DNA from: an uncultured Prevotellaceae bacterium
GTDB taxonomy: Bacteria > Bacteroidota > Bacteroidia > Bacteroidales > Bacteroidaceae
Direction of reading: 5' to 3'
DNA: 57,272 nucleotides
NCBI GenBank assembly: GCA_946410305.1
Contig: CAMJZV010000021.1
Coordinates: 1-57,272, forward strand
The notes under the pieces are model-generated. The model ran no database searches. It saw only the letters and a program-made list of their open reading frames with translations, and had not been told where the DNA came from. Numbering within the stretch: position 1 is the stretch's first letter; every line of letters starts with the position of its first letter. Both the position numbers and the translations under genes were made by a program. Shown piece after piece: positions 20,492 through 29,412 of the stretch.

Positions 20492-22675
20492 ATGAAGAAA
20501 TTTATCTTAACCCTCTTGTTAACGGTTGTCACCGTGACGATGATGGCCGTTCCTGCTAAGAAAGGCATCTGGAAGACGCTGAAGTTGCAGGATGGAACAG
20601 AGGTTCGTGCCACTCTTGTGGGTGACGAACACGGTCACTTCTGGAAGGCTGAGAATGGTCAGGCATATATTCAGAAAGGTGATGTCTACGTGACTGTTGA
20701 TGCCCAGAAGACTATTGCAAAGGCTAAGGCTCGTCGTGCCAAGGTAAATGCTCAGCGCTTTCAAAGACGCACTTTCGGTCATCCTACTACTATTTTAGGC
20801 CATAAGAAGGCTATTATGATTTTGGCAAATTTCAAAGATAAGAAGTTCCAAACTTCTCATGATAATGCCCTTTACCAGAAGATTGCCAATCAAGAAGGCT
20901 ATTCAGAGGGTGACTTCAAGGGTTCTATGGCCGATTATTTCAAGGCTCAGAGCCGTGACAAGTTCACACTCGACTTCGATGTTGTAGGTCCTGTGACAGT
21001 CAGCAAGAATGCTAGTTATTATGGTGAAAATGATGAGAATGGCAATGATATGTATGCTGGCCAGATGGTCTGCGAGGCAGTAGAACTCGCTAAGCAAATG
21101 GTCACAGACTGGACTCCTTATGACTGGGATAGTGACGGTTATGTCGATCAGGTGTATGTAGTCTATGCCGGTAAGGGCGAGGCTGATGGTGGTGCTTCTA
21201 CGACCATCTGGCCCCATGCCTATAGCTTGGACGAAGCAAAATATTATGGCGACGGTTCAGGCTCTGTTGAAGTAGGTACAAGCGAGAAGAGCCTGAAGGT
21301 CAATAGCTATGCCTGTGGTGGAGAGTTAAATGGTGTAACTGGTGAAATTAATGGTATTGGTACCATGTGTCATGAGTATAGCCACTGCTTAGGCTATCCC
21401 GACTTCTACGACATCGACTATGGTGAGGAGTCAGAAGGCGTTCAAGGTCCAGGCATGGGCTCTTGGGATCTGATGGATGGTGGCAGCTACAATGGTAACG
21501 GTTTCCAACCTGCAGGCTATACCAGCTACGAGCGTTGGTTTGCTGGTTGGGAGGAACCTATCGTACTGAACGCTGAGGATGTCAATGTAACCAATATGAA
21601 GTCTCTGCAGAACGATGGTGAGTTCTACATTATTTATAATGATAAGAACGCTAACGAATACTATCTGCTGGAGAATCGCCAGCTTGAAGGCTGGGATGCC
21701 TCGCTGCCCGCTGCAGGTCTACTCATTCTGCACTGCGACTATGATGCAAAGGTATGGGAAAATAATGCTCCTAACGACGATCCTAATCACCAGCGCTTCA
21801 TTGCGGTGTCTGCTAATGGCGAATACTCATATGAGATTTGGGAAGGCAACTATTATTATGATGAAGCAGAACCATTCCCTTATGGCAAGGTTAATGCTTT
21901 CAACAAGAATTTCAAGGTAGAGTCTTCTGATAAGATTGCCAAGAATGCTGCCCAGTTCTTTACTAAGACCAGCAATGGTACCAAGTGGATGAATGGCTCT
22001 GTAGAGGAGATTACTCAGAATAGCGACAAAACCATCTCATTCAACTTCGTAGCCAATTATGATGACGCTCCTGCAGGAGAAGCACTCCCATTGCCATTTA
22101 CAGAGACCTTTGACCAGTGTAAGGGCACTGGTGGAAACGACGACAAGTGGAGTGGCAATGGTGTCGCATCAAAGGTTGCAGATTTTATTTCAGATAATGA
22201 AGGTTGGACTGAGGCTAACGACAAGTATTACGGTGGTAAGAAATGTGCTCGTTTCGGTACTGGAGATTCTGCTGGTGAAGTGTCAACACCCGTACTTGTC
22301 ATTAATGGTACTGCGAAGTTGACCTTCAAAGCTGGAGCATGGAATAACAATAAGGCAGGAACCTCTCTTTCTCTTGTTGTAAAGGGCGGTACGATAGATA
22401 TAGGAAGCGTAATATTGACCAAGGGGGCTTGGAATGATTATGAGGCAAACATTACTGCTGCTGGTAATGCTACAATTACATTTACTCAGTCGAAGGGGGC
22501 TTTCTTCCTTGATGAGGTAAAGGTAATCTCTACTTCTACCGGCATTAAGGATGTAAAGGCTGTTACGACTAACACCACTCGCATCTATACCCTTGATGGT
22601 CGTTATGTAGGCACTGATCCTAACCTATTGCCACGAGGATTATATATTATCAATGGCAAGAAAATTGTTAAGTAA
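20492..22675 (+). CDS. secreted M6-family metalloprotease
   Basis: The 727-residue product has a signal peptide (MKKFILTLLLTVVTVTMMA). A pro-region (about 25-90) and an M6 (immune inhibitor A-like) peptidase domain follow, with the zinc motif HEYSHCLGYPDFYD starting at His294 (Zn ligands His294, His298 and a downstream Asp). GMGSWDLMDGGSYN after the motif is typical of the family. A jelly-roll binding-type module (about 560-680) and the tail IYTLDGRYVGTD...GLYIINGKKIVK resemble type IX secretion sorting domains. It likely degrades extracellular proteins. It stands alone, with its own promoter and a strong terminator. Family call is firm; substrate unknown. Confidence 0.92.
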   Translation: MKKFILTLLLTVVTVTMMAVPAKKGIWKTLKLQDGTEVRATLVGDEHGHFWKAENGQAYIQKGDVYVTVDAQKTIAKAKARRAKVNAQRFQRRTFGHPTTILGHKKAIMILANFKDKKFQTSHDNALYQKIANQEGYSEGDFKGSMADYFKAQSRDKFTLDFDVVGPVTVSKNASYYGENDENGNDMYAGQMVCEAVELAKQMVTDWTPYDWDSDGYVDQVYVVYAGKGEADGGASTTIWPHAYSLDEAKYYGDGSGSVEVGTSEKSLKVNSYACGGELNGVTGEINGIGTMCHEYSHCLGYPDFYDIDYGEESEGVQGPGMGSWDLMDGGSYNGNGFQPAGYTSYERWFAGWEEPIVLNAEDVNVTNMKSLQNDGEFYIIYNDKNANEYYLLENRQLEGWDASLPAAGLLILHCDYDAKVWENNAPNDDPNHQRFIAVSANGEYSYEIWEGNYYYDEAEPFPYGKVNAFNKNFKVESSDKIAKNAAQFFTKTSNGTKWMNGSVEEITQNSDKTISFNFVANYDDAPAGEALPLPFTETFDQCKGTGGNDDKWSGNGVASKVADFISDNEGWTEANDKYYGGKKCARFGTGDSAGEVSTPVLVINGTAKLTFKAGAWNNNKAGTSLSLVVKGGTIDIGSVILTKGAWNDYEANITAAGNATITFTQSKGAFFLDEVKVISTSTGIKDVKAVTTNTTRIYTLDGRYVGTDPNLLPRGLYIINGKKIVK

Positions 22676-22698
22676 ATAAATAGAATACTATGAAACAT

Positions 22699-22740
22699 AA
22701 ACCGGCTGATAGCAGTGAATGCTCTCAGCCGGTTTCCTTA
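22699..22740 (+). terminator. terminator after the M6 protease gene
   Basis: AAACCGGCTGA (22699-22709) pairs perfectly with TCAGCCGGTTT (22725-22735), followed by a T-rich stretch. Confidence 0.75.
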
Positions 22741-22741
22741 T

Positions 22742-22786
22742 TTAACTTCTATAACTTCTATAACTTCTTTAACTCCTATAACTTCT
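22742..22786. repeat. nonamer tandem array between convergent genes
   Basis: Five 9-bp units (TTAACTTCT, ATAACTTCT twice, TTAACTCCT, ATAACTTCT). The reverse complement, AGAAGTTAT or AGAAGTTAA, recurs before the RND permease gene (42234-42269) and in part before the DUF3098 gene (about 49808-49821). Confidence 0.8.
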
Positions 22787-22792
22787 CAACTT

Positions 22793-23458
22793 TTAGAAGT
22801 TCACACCAACGTTGATAAAGAATGAACGAGTGTGTACACCGTCGAAGTCGCTATCGCCGATGTTGGCAAGACCAAAGTCAAAACCTGCCTCAGCATACAG
22901 CATCTGATATTCCAGACCACAGCCAAGACGCAGACCACCGTCGAAGCGATCTACTGCATCGTAAGAGCTGGTAGACTTCTGCTCACCATAATACTTCATC
23001 TTACCACCCAGTCCAAGAGCCATATAACCACCCAGGAATGGCTGGAGGTAAAGGTCATCAATCAAGTCGAAAGAGTATTTCACTACCAGGGGCACCTGCA
23101 GGTAGCTCAGACGGCATTTTACCTTCTGGAACCCTGTTTTGCCGTCAGCCATTTCGAAAGGTACACTCTCCATGCTACCACCCTTCTCTGAGTAGAACAA
23201 ACCTGCCTCCAACCAGACAGGTGTAGAGTTAGCCAATTGGAAGCCGTAAACAGCTCCAAAGGCCAAACCAGCACGGCTGTCCATATCCAAGTCTGCATTG
23301 TCACTGCTGAGTGATGCGATGTTCATTCCCAGACGCAGGCCATAGTAACTTTCTGTGTCGTTGTGGTTGTAACGGCTACGGCTGCGGCTAGTTCCAAACT
23401 GTGCGAATGACGGTACTGCCATCATTCCTGCAAGTATTAGAATAAATAGTTTTTTCAT
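22793..23458 (-). CDS. outer-membrane beta-barrel protein (OMP_b-brl_2/porin-like)
   Basis: The 221-residue product has a signal peptide (MKKLFILILAGMMAVPSFAQ) and then alternating amphipathic strands ending FFINVGVNF with a terminal Phe, the pattern of small PF13568-type outer-membrane barrels. LRLGMNIASLSSDN and GLRLGCGLEYQML are typical strands. Function of the family is mostly unknown. The ATG at 23458 is chosen because it gives the signal peptide and lies 29 nt after the predicted RNA start; the frame further upstream runs through the promoter. The neighbouring genes on the same strand are a LytTR response regulator and its histidine kinase, so it may be a target or partner of them. Confidence 0.82.
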   Translation of the reverse strand: MKKLFILILAGMMAVPSFAQFGTSRSRSRYNHNDTESYYGLRLGMNIASLSSDNADLDMDSRAGLAFGAVYGFQLANSTPVWLEAGLFYSEKGGSMESVPFEMADGKTGFQKVKCRLSYLQVPLVVKYSFDLIDDLYLQPFLGGYMALGLGGKMKYYGEQKSTSSYDAVDRFDGGLRLGCGLEYQMLYAEAGFDFGLANIGDSDFDGVHTRSFFINVGVNF

Positions 23459-23485
23459 GTCTTTTTGTCCTTTGTTTAAAATATT

Positions 23486-23522
23486 GGCTGCAAAGGTACG
23501 AATAAGTGAGCGAAAATGCAAA
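23486..23522 (-). promoter_or_regulatory. promoter of the outer-membrane barrel gene
   Basis: On the coding strand TTTG (23519-23522), 20 bp, TACCTTTG (23491-23498). A 26-bp stretch (23486-23511) is identical to 39338-39363, the promoter of an unrelated lipoprotein gene. Confidence 0.75.
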
Positions 23523-23523
23523 T

Positions 23524-24294
23524 TTATTTACCAAGAAATTTCGTGTCGAGATAGCGCTGGAAGGTTTCTTTGTACATATCGCCAATGGGCAGATAGGTGT
23601 CTTTGTCCATGATGATACGGTTCTTGTTAACCTCTTGGATCATCTTGAGGTTGACAATGTATGAACGGTGGATGCGCATGAAGTAGTCGGGCAGGCGCTC
23701 CTCTATCTTCTTCATCGACAACAGGGTAATGATGGGCTTGCCTTCTCCCTCAACGTGTACCTTCAGGTATTCACTCATCGCCTCAATATAGCGGATATCG
23801 CTGATGGCAACCTTTACGATGCGATACTCTGTCTTGAGGAAGATGGTGTCGTCTTCTAAGCCCCCTAAGTTAGGGGGTTGGGGGTCTGAAGAACTGCTAA
23901 TGTTTCCCTTGTTCAGACCCCTGTCGTCCCCTAACTTAGGGGACAGACGGTCTTTTAGCCTGTTTGCTGCCCGTTGGAAGTCCTGCAAACCAAAGGGCTT
24001 GAGGAGGTAGTCGACGGCATTGACCTTAAAGCCCTCGACAGCATATTCTGCATAGGCAGTCGTGAAGACAACGAGCGGAGGTGTTGTCAGCGACTTGATA
24101 AAGTCCATGCCGTTGAGGTCGGGCATGTTGATGTCGCAGAAAATGGCGTCAACCGTATCCTGCTCCAGAAACTGGCGGGCTTCCAACGCACTCTGACACT
24201 GTACAGCCAGTTCAAGGAAAGGAATCTTATTAATATAGGTGACAATCTGCTGGAGTGCCAGCGGTTCGTCGTCAATAGCCATGCATCGTATCAT
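23524..24294 (-). CDS. LytTR-family response regulator
   Basis: A 256-residue protein with a receiver domain (about 1-120; acidic pocket near MAIDDEP, phosphoacceptor Asp in FCDINMPDLNG, Lys in LLKPFG) and a C-terminal LytTR DNA-binding domain (about 150-250, IRYIEAMSEYLKVHVEG and MRIHRSYIVNLKMI). It works with the adjacent LytS-type kinase; the two frames overlap by 4 bp, indicating translational coupling. Between the domains, residues about 117-146 (SPKLGDDRGLNKGN through PQPPNLGG) come from an inserted hairpin repeat and lengthen the linker. Targets are unknown; the barrel gene downstream on the same strand, 66 bp away, is a candidate. Confidence 0.92.
   Translation of the reverse strand: MIRCMAIDDEPLALQQIVTYINKIPFLELAVQCQSALEARQFLEQDTVDAIFCDINMPDLNGMDFIKSLTTPPLVVFTTAYAEYAVEGFKVNAVDYLLKPFGLQDFQRAANRLKDRLSPKLGDDRGLNKGNISSSSDPQPPNLGGLEDDTIFLKTEYRIVKVAISDIRYIEAMSEYLKVHVEGEGKPIITLLSMKKIEERLPDYFMRIHRSYIVNLKMIQEVNKNRIIMDKDTYLPIGDMYKETFQRYLDTKFLGK
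23858..23945. repeat. double hairpin element inserted in frame in the response regulator gene
   Basis: CCCCCTAAGTTAGGGGG (23861-23877) and CCCCTAACTTAGGGG (near 23929-23943) are two near-identical palindromes. Between them GGGGGTCTGAA faces TTCAGACCCC, so the whole element is an inverted pair. It encodes the linker of the regulator. Confidence 0.8.
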
Positions 24295-25484
24295 GTCAGT
24301 GGAATGGTTAGTTCAACATTATAACTGTCGGGCTGATTCTGTATCTTCAGCGAGTAGTTGTTATCATAAAGCAAGTGCAGTCGTTGCTTGACATTGGTCA
24401 GACCCACACCGCCCTTTTCTTCGTTAGGCTTCTCGGCTTTGGAGTTGCAACAGGTGAATACCAGCTGCTGGCTGCCAATAGCTGACGGCTCATCGTTAAT
24501 TGCTATCTTGATATGTACAAACGAATGATGCTGGTAACTGATGCCATGCTTGAAGGCATTCTCTATGAAGCTGATCAGCATAAGCGGTGGTACCGTCTTG
24601 TCGGGTGCCTCACTGGGCAGGTCGACTAGAATCTCTACCTTGTTAGTATAGCGCAACTGCATCAGTGCCACATAGTGACGGATGAAGTCAAACTCACGGG
24701 TGAGGGGCACACCGCTCTTGTCACCCTCATAGAGGATGAAGCGCATCATCTTCGATAGTTCCAGTATGGTGTCCTTTGCCTTTTCCGGGTCTATGTCCAC
24801 CAAGGCATGGATGTTGTTCAGCGTGTTCATGAAGAAGTGGGGGTTGATCTGGTATTTCAGATACTCCAACTGCTGCTCTAGGTTCTTCTTCTGGAGGGCT
24901 GCCAACTTCTTCTGGTCAGTGCGGTTCTTAAAGAAGAGCTTGATGCCGATATTCATACCGAACATCAATACGAGGATGACTACCGCTACGATGTCGTGCT
25001 GGCCGATAAAGACAGGTGGACGTTGTCCTTGCCAACGGAACTCGCGGGGTGGTCTTTGGTGCTCTCCTCTCATCATGTGTGGTTCATGGCCACCCCTTGG
25101 CATCTCGTGTTCTCTATCCATCTCTCCGTGTTCTCTGTCCATATGTCTCTCCATGGGGATTGGTCTTTGTACCATGAATTTGGGACGTTGACTACACTGA
25201 TAGGCCACGAAAATAGAGAAGACTGCTGCCATCATTGCCGCATAGAGCACACGCTTGCGACGGTAAATCAATAGTGGCGCCAGCAAGAAGTTATGGATGA
25301 GGAAGATGGTCAGATATATGGCAAAGAGTTTCCATGCGATGAGTATTTCTGTCCAGTTGAAGGTGAGGAAACTGTTGTTTATCGTACGGATATACAAACT
25401 TAGCACTGGGGCTGCAAAGAGCATGCCCCAGAGTGCCATGTATATGACGTTCTCTTGTCGTGACTGTATCTTCATCCAATACAT
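24291..25484 (-). CDS. LytS-type membrane sensor histidine kinase with a His/Met-rich periplasmic loop
   Basis: A 397-residue kinase with four predicted membrane helices (about 15-33, 50-72, 82-97, 166-186) and a His_kinase/HATPase C-terminal part. The phospho-acceptor region is QINPHFFMNTLNNIHAL, and ATP-binding boxes are FIENAFKHGISY and GGVGLTNVKQRLHLLY. Positive residues after helix 2 (RRKR) put the loop between helices 3 and 4 in the periplasm. That loop (about 98-165) is rich in His, Met, Arg and Glu, with repeats of the type MDREHGEMDREHEM and HEPHMMRGEHQ, which suggests metal binding. ATG 25484 gives MYWMKIQ; the ATG at 25475 is also possible. Confidence 0.9.
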   Translation of the reverse strand: MYWMKIQSRQENVIYMALWGMLFAAPVLSLYIRTINNSFLTFNWTEILIAWKLFAIYLTIFLIHNFLLAPLLIYRRKRVLYAAMMAAVFSIFVAYQCSQRPKFMVQRPIPMERHMDREHGEMDREHEMPRGGHEPHMMRGEHQRPPREFRWQGQRPPVFIGQHDIVAVVILVLMFGMNIGIKLFFKNRTDQKKLAALQKKNLEQQLEYLKYQINPHFFMNTLNNIHALVDIDPEKAKDTILELSKMMRFILYEGDKSGVPLTREFDFIRHYVALMQLRYTNKVEILVDLPSEAPDKTVPPLMLISFIENAFKHGISYQHHSFVHIKIAINDEPSAIGSQQLVFTCCNSKAEKPNEEKGGVGLTNVKQRLHLLYDNNYSLKIQNQPDSYNVELTIPLT

Positions 25485-25529
25485 ATAACGCAGTTTCTCC
25501 TATTATTATTGTACGGTTCTACTCTTATC

Positions 25530-27296
25530 TTACCATCTGCCACCGCCAGGACCGCCGCCCATCGAATTGCCGATGCTGTTGGTTGCTGTGACGCTATACG
25601 TATTGTCGTCGATGACGAGTGTGTAGCTCGTGCCACTGCTGATGCCTTCTGCTGTCATCAGGATGGTGCCGCTGTCAGAGTAGGGAGGCAAGGTGAATGT
25701 GGCGTATGATTTGTTGACGTCGCGGATGCTGATGGTGCTGTTGGCAGAAACAGAACCGCTGGTCTGTACGAAACCCTGTGAGCTGGAACCTAACTTGCAG
25801 TCAACACGTCCGCCGATGGCAAAGAGACTGCCGCCCGTGATGTAGAGCGCATGGCTCTCGTCTGCGTCAATGCCTGCCTCGGCACCGTTAGCTCCATAGG
25901 CAATGATGGTACCACCTTTTATATATAGGTTGCCGTTGGTGTCGATGCCGTCGTTATTGGTGCCTACAGCCACAACAGTACCACCACTGATGGTCAGGTC
26001 GCTGGAGGCATTGATAGCATCGTCGTAGGCAGCCACCATCACGCTACCGCCGGTAATGTCGAGGGTACCCTTGCTCTCGATGCCCTCACCATTGGTGCCA
26101 GAGGTGCGAACCATGATGTCGCCACCAGTAATGGTCAGCACGCCATGCTCGTTCTTTGTACCAATCTTGATGCCTTTGGGAGATGATGTATAGGCATCGT
26201 CAATGTTGTCGGTATTGCCCTTGTAGTTCAGGTTCTCTGTGGTTCCGTTGTTGTAGTACAGACCACCCGTTGTGATGGCACGTACCTTACCGCCATTGAT
26301 ATAGCATTCCCAGTCGGCCTTCAGACCTTTGCCGCCACTGCCGCTAGCCTTGACATACACTTCACCACCATTGATGGTCAGCACGCTGTCACACTTGATG
26401 CACGACACGGCCTTGGTCTCCAGTTCCTCTTCGTCCCACTCGCCATCACCTGTGGCTACCACCGTGGTACGTCCACCGTTGATGATGATGTCTTCGTCGC
26501 AGTTGATGCCTTTAGCACCCAGACCTGCTGTCTCTACGTTGATGATACCACCGTTGATGATGGCGTCAGAGCCCTTGATGCCGTGGTTGGCAGCATTGAC
26601 ATAGACGTTGACGCCCTTCTCGAACAGCACATAGCTCTTCGACTGGATGCCGTTGTTATACTGTCCCTGAATCTCCAGCGAACCACTGCCGCTAAACAGC
26701 ATCTTCCCCTTGCCGTAGAGTGCACTCTTATGATCTTCCGTGGTTCCGTCAGTCAGTTTGTTGGTGCCAGCGAGCACGATATATGCCGCACCCTTACCGT
26801 CCAGGTTGAGGGCTGTCGACTGACTGCTGGTGATGTTGGCATTGTTGAGGTTCACTTCGTAGTCGGCACTGCCGCTGATGGTCAACGAACCGTCTGCCGT
26901 TGTGCCGCTCACTACGTAGCAGATACCCGTTGTCTTACCGTGGTCGGCAGTGATGTTTTTACCATCTGCGACTGTGATGGTGACACCATTCTCTGTCTTC
27001 TCCGTGGGATTACTCATGTCAATGGCTACGGTAGTCGTAAACTGCTGTGTGCTGATGGCGTCGGCCTCGTCAAAGTAGGTGGCGTCGGCCACTTCCGTAG
27101 GCTCTGCCGTCGTCCTGTCGATAGCAACTTCAAATTCACTTAGTTCACCACTGGCCGATGTGACCGTACCACTGCTATCAGTACCTCCGTTGTACCAATC
27201 TTTCCATTGGTCGTACAGGTCGTCAGCATCAGTCGATAAACAGCTGGACAGCGATAGCATGGCTGCCAGCATCATAAGCATGTTTTTCTTCTTCAT
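25530..27296 (-). CDS. surface lipoprotein with carbohydrate-binding beta-helix (Cthe_2159/DUF4353-like)
   Basis: The 588-residue product has a lipoprotein signal (MLAAMLSLSSC, Cys at about 19) and an acidic linker. A long repetitive region then follows, built of strands such as INGGEVYVKASGSGGKGLKA, ITGGDIMVRTSGTNGEGI and ISGGTVVAVGTNNDGID, a right-handed beta-helix rich in Gly, Asp and Asn. The layout fits the carbohydrate-binding, calcium-dependent polygalacturonate-binding Cthe_2159 family (PF14262). The C terminus is a Gly-rich tail (GNSMGGGPGGGRW). Internal repeats of roughly 25-30 residues are evident. Probable role is glycan binding at the cell surface; the ligand is unknown. It is transcribed on its own, from a TACTTTTG box at 27333-27340. 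Confidence 0.82.
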   Translation of the reverse strand: MKKKNMLMMLAAMLSLSSCLSTDADDLYDQWKDWYNGGTDSSGTVTSASGELSEFEVAIDRTTAEPTEVADATYFDEADAISTQQFTTTVAIDMSNPTEKTENGVTITVADGKNITADHGKTTGICYVVSGTTADGSLTISGSADYEVNLNNANITSSQSTALNLDGKGAAYIVLAGTNKLTDGTTEDHKSALYGKGKMLFSGSGSLEIQGQYNNGIQSKSYVLFEKGVNVYVNAANHGIKGSDAIINGGIINVETAGLGAKGINCDEDIIINGGRTTVVATGDGEWDEEELETKAVSCIKCDSVLTINGGEVYVKASGSGGKGLKADWECYINGGKVRAITTGGLYYNNGTTENLNYKGNTDNIDDAYTSSPKGIKIGTKNEHGVLTITGGDIMVRTSGTNGEGIESKGTLDITGGSVMVAAYDDAINASSDLTISGGTVVAVGTNNDGIDTNGNLYIKGGTIIAYGANGAEAGIDADESHALYITGGSLFAIGGRVDCKLGSSSQGFVQTSGSVSANSTISIRDVNKSYATFTLPPYSDSGTILMTAEGISSGTSYTLVIDDNTYSVTATNSIGNSMGGGPGGGRW

Positions 27297-27349
27297 ATTT
27301 GCATTTTGTAGTTTGACATTCTTTTTTCACTACAAAAGTACAAAAGAAA

Positions 27350-27383
27350 AGCCGGTTCGTGAAAAATATTCAGCGAACCGGCT
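27350..27383 (-). terminator. terminator after tsaE
   Basis: AGCCGGTTCG (27350-27359) and CGAACCGGCT (27374-27383) form a 10-bp stem; read leftward a run of T follows. It separates tsaE from the beta-helix lipoprotein gene. Confidence 0.7.
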
Positions 27384-27386
27384 CCT

Positions 27387-27815
27387 TTATTCAGTAAACA
27401 CCAGACGACTGTCGTCAGGCTGTACCTCTATATGTACACGCACTGCATCGTCGGGCAGCACCTCTTCTATCAGTTCTGGCCACTCAATGAAGCAGAGGGC
27501 ACCAGAGTAGAAATAGTCCTCGTAGCCCATGTCGTACACCTCTTCCAGCTTCTTGATACGGTAGAAGTCGAAATGATAAATCGTAGAGGGGAGGGGGGAA
27601 GGGGAAGAGGTAATAGAATACTCGTTGATAATGGCGAAGGTGGGCGAGGTGATGACGTCCTCTACGCCCAGCTCTTCACAGATGGCCTTGACAAAGGTGG
27701 TCTTGCCGGCACCCATCTTGCCGTAGAAGGCAAAGACGCGCTTGTCGCCAATCTGATTGATAAACTCGCGAGCAGCCTCGCGGATATGTTCTATGTCTTG
27801 AATCTTTATTTCCAT
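27387..27815 (-). CDS. tsaE: tRNA threonylcarbamoyladenosine biosynthesis ATPase TsaE
   Basis: The 142-residue protein has the Walker A motif [10 protein letters not shown] (about residues 30-39), the conserved [11 protein letters not shown] and the family segment [22 protein letters not shown]. TsaE is the ATPase that assists TsaB/TsaD in making t6A37 in tRNAs that read ANN codons. Residues about 66-76 ([11 protein letters not shown]) are encoded by a purine/pyrimidine-skewed stretch (27587-27612) that looks like another repeat insertion in a variable loop. It begins just after porX ends, so it probably shares that transcript. Confidence 0.95.
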   Translation of the reverse strand: MEIKIQDIEHIREAAREFINQIGDKRVFAFYGKMGAGKTTFVKAICEELGVEDVITSPTFAIINEYSITSSPSPLPSTIYHFDFYRIKKLEEVYDMGYEDYFYSGALCFIEWPELIEEVLPDDAVRVHIEVQPDDSRLVFTE

Positions 27816-27816
27816 A

Positions 27817-29364
27817 TTATCTTTTTCTTCCTTTTAGTGATACAATAGGTATAATCATTTCCTCCATCGAGATACCTCCGTGCTGGAAGGTGTTACGATA
27901 GTAGGATACGTAGTAGTTGTAATTGTTGGGATAGGCGAAGAAGTCGTCACCCGTGGCAAACACATAGCTCGTCGACAGGTTGGGAGCGGGCAGATGTGCT
28001 TTCTGCGGATCCTTGATGACGAAGAGGTCTTTCGAGTCGTAGGCCAGATTCTTGCCCAGCTTATAACGCAGATTGGTGTTGGTGTTGCGGTCACCGATAA
28101 TCTTCACGGGATTGGTGGCGCGGATGCTGCCGTGGTCGGTGGTAATCAGGATACGGTAGTCGCTCTGTGCCAGCTGGCGGAACAGGTCGGCCATCGCTGA
28201 GTGGCGGAACCACGACAGGGTGATGCTACGGTATGCAGACTCGTTATTTGCCAGTTCACGTACCATCTTCGATTCAGTACGGGCGTGACTGAGCATGTCG
28301 ATGAAGTTGAAGACCACCACGTTGAGGTCGTTCTTCTCCAATGTATGCAACTGCTGCAGCAGTTTGTCGGCCTCCTGTGAGGTGTTGATCTTATGATACG
28401 AGAAGGTGTTGCGCTTGCGGTAGCGCTCCAGCTGTGTCTGGATGAGTGGCTCCTCGTTGAGGTTCTTGCCCTCCTCTTCGTCCTCGTCAACCCACAGGTC
28501 GGGGAACATCTGTGCAATCTGTACAGGCATCAGGCCGGAGAAGATCGCATTGCGGGCATATTGGGTGGCGGTGGGCAGGATGCTGCAATAGACATCCTCG
28601 TCAATATCGAACAGGTCGCCAATCTCGCGCTCCAGTGTCTTCCACTGGTCATAGCGGAAGTTGTCAAGCACGATGAGGAAGACTTTCTCCCCCTCACTCA
28701 ATGCAGGGAATACCTTGGTCTTGAACAGTTCATTCGACAGCATCGGGTGCTCGTCGCCCTTCATCCAATCCATATAGTTCTGCTTGATGTATTTCGAGAA
28801 ACCACGGTTGGCTTCCTCTTTCTGCATCTCCAGCATCTCTGTCATCTGCGAGTCGGTAGCGCTGAGTTCCAGTTCCCAGCGTACCAGTCGCTTGTACACG
28901 TCTGTCCAGTCCTGCCACGTGCGACAGTCCATAATCTGCATCGACAACTGCTGGAACTGCTGCTGGTAGTTGCTCTGCACGGTCTCGGTGACTATCTCCT
29001 TACGGTGGATGTTCTTCTTCAGCGTCAGCAATATCTGGTTGGGATTGACGGGCTTGATGAGGTAGTCGGCAATCTGTTGTCCGATGGCCTGATTCATGAT
29101 GTCCTCCTCCTCACTCTTCGTCACCATGACGACGGGCACCTGTGGCGTTATCTCCTTGATACGCTGCAGCGTTTCCAGACCACTGAGGCCAGGCATCATC
29201 TCGTCGAGCAATACCAGGTCGAAGGTGCGCTTCTTGCACTCCTCAATGGCGTCGGTACCGTTGGTCACCGTCACCACCTCGTAACCTTTCTTCTCTAAAA
29301 AGAGCAAGTGGGCGCGGAGCAGTTCCATCTCGTCGTCAGCCCAAAGTAATAGTCCGTTGGTCAT
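27817..29364 (-). CDS. porX: type IX secretion response regulator PorX (receiver plus PglZ domain)
   Basis: A 515-residue protein with an N-terminal receiver domain (about 1-120; DDE pocket in [11 protein letters not shown], phospho-Asp in [14 protein letters not shown], Lys in [10 protein letters not shown]). The rest is a PglZ/alkaline phosphatase-like domain with [14 protein letters not shown] and [20 protein letters not shown], metal-site segments of that superfamily. This two-part design is specific to PorX, which in Porphyromonas controls type IX secretion with the kinase PorY and sigma factor SigP. It lies next to porW in one transcript. PorY and SigP are not in the window. The gap before it is filled by an octamer array. 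Confidence 0.96.
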   Translation of the reverse strand: MTNGLLLWADDEMELLRAHLLFLEKKGYEVVTVTNGTDAIEECKKRTFDLVLLDEMMPGLSGLETLQRIKEITPQVPVVMVTKSEEEDIMNQAIGQQIADYLIKPVNPNQILLTLKKNIHRKEIVTETVQSNYQQQFQQLSMQIMDCRTWQDWTDVYKRLVRWELELSATDSQMTEMLEMQKEEANRGFSKYIKQNYMDWMKGDEHPMLSNELFKTKVFPALSEGEKVFLIVLDNFRYDQWKTLEREIGDLFDIDEDVYCSILPTATQYARNAIFSGLMPVQIAQMFPDLWVDEDEEEGKNLNEEPLIQTQLERYRKRNTFSYHKINTSQEADKLLQQLHTLEKNDLNVVVFNFIDMLSHARTESKMVRELANNESAYRSITLSWFRHSAMADLFRQLAQSDYRILITTDHGSIRATNPVKIIGDRNTNTNLRYKLGKNLAYDSKDLFVIKDPQKAHLPAPNLSTSYVFATGDDFFAYPNNYNYYVSYYRNTFQHGGISMEEMIIPIVSLKGRKR

Positions 29365-29367
29365 TAC

Positions 29368-29406
29368 TTATTCGTTATTACGTTATATCGTTATTACGTT
29401 ATTTCG
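29368..29406. repeat. octamer tandem array before porX
   Basis: TTATTCG, then TTATTACG, TTATATCG, TTATTACG and TTATTTCG fill the porW-porX gap. On the coding strand this is CGTAATAA-type, the same unit as before queA (51655-51678). Confidence 0.8.
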
Positions 29407-29412
29407 ACAGTA

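Noticed and set aside
28393..29298. 301-codon plus-strand frame inside porX
   Set aside because: Antisense shadow of porX; no family features.
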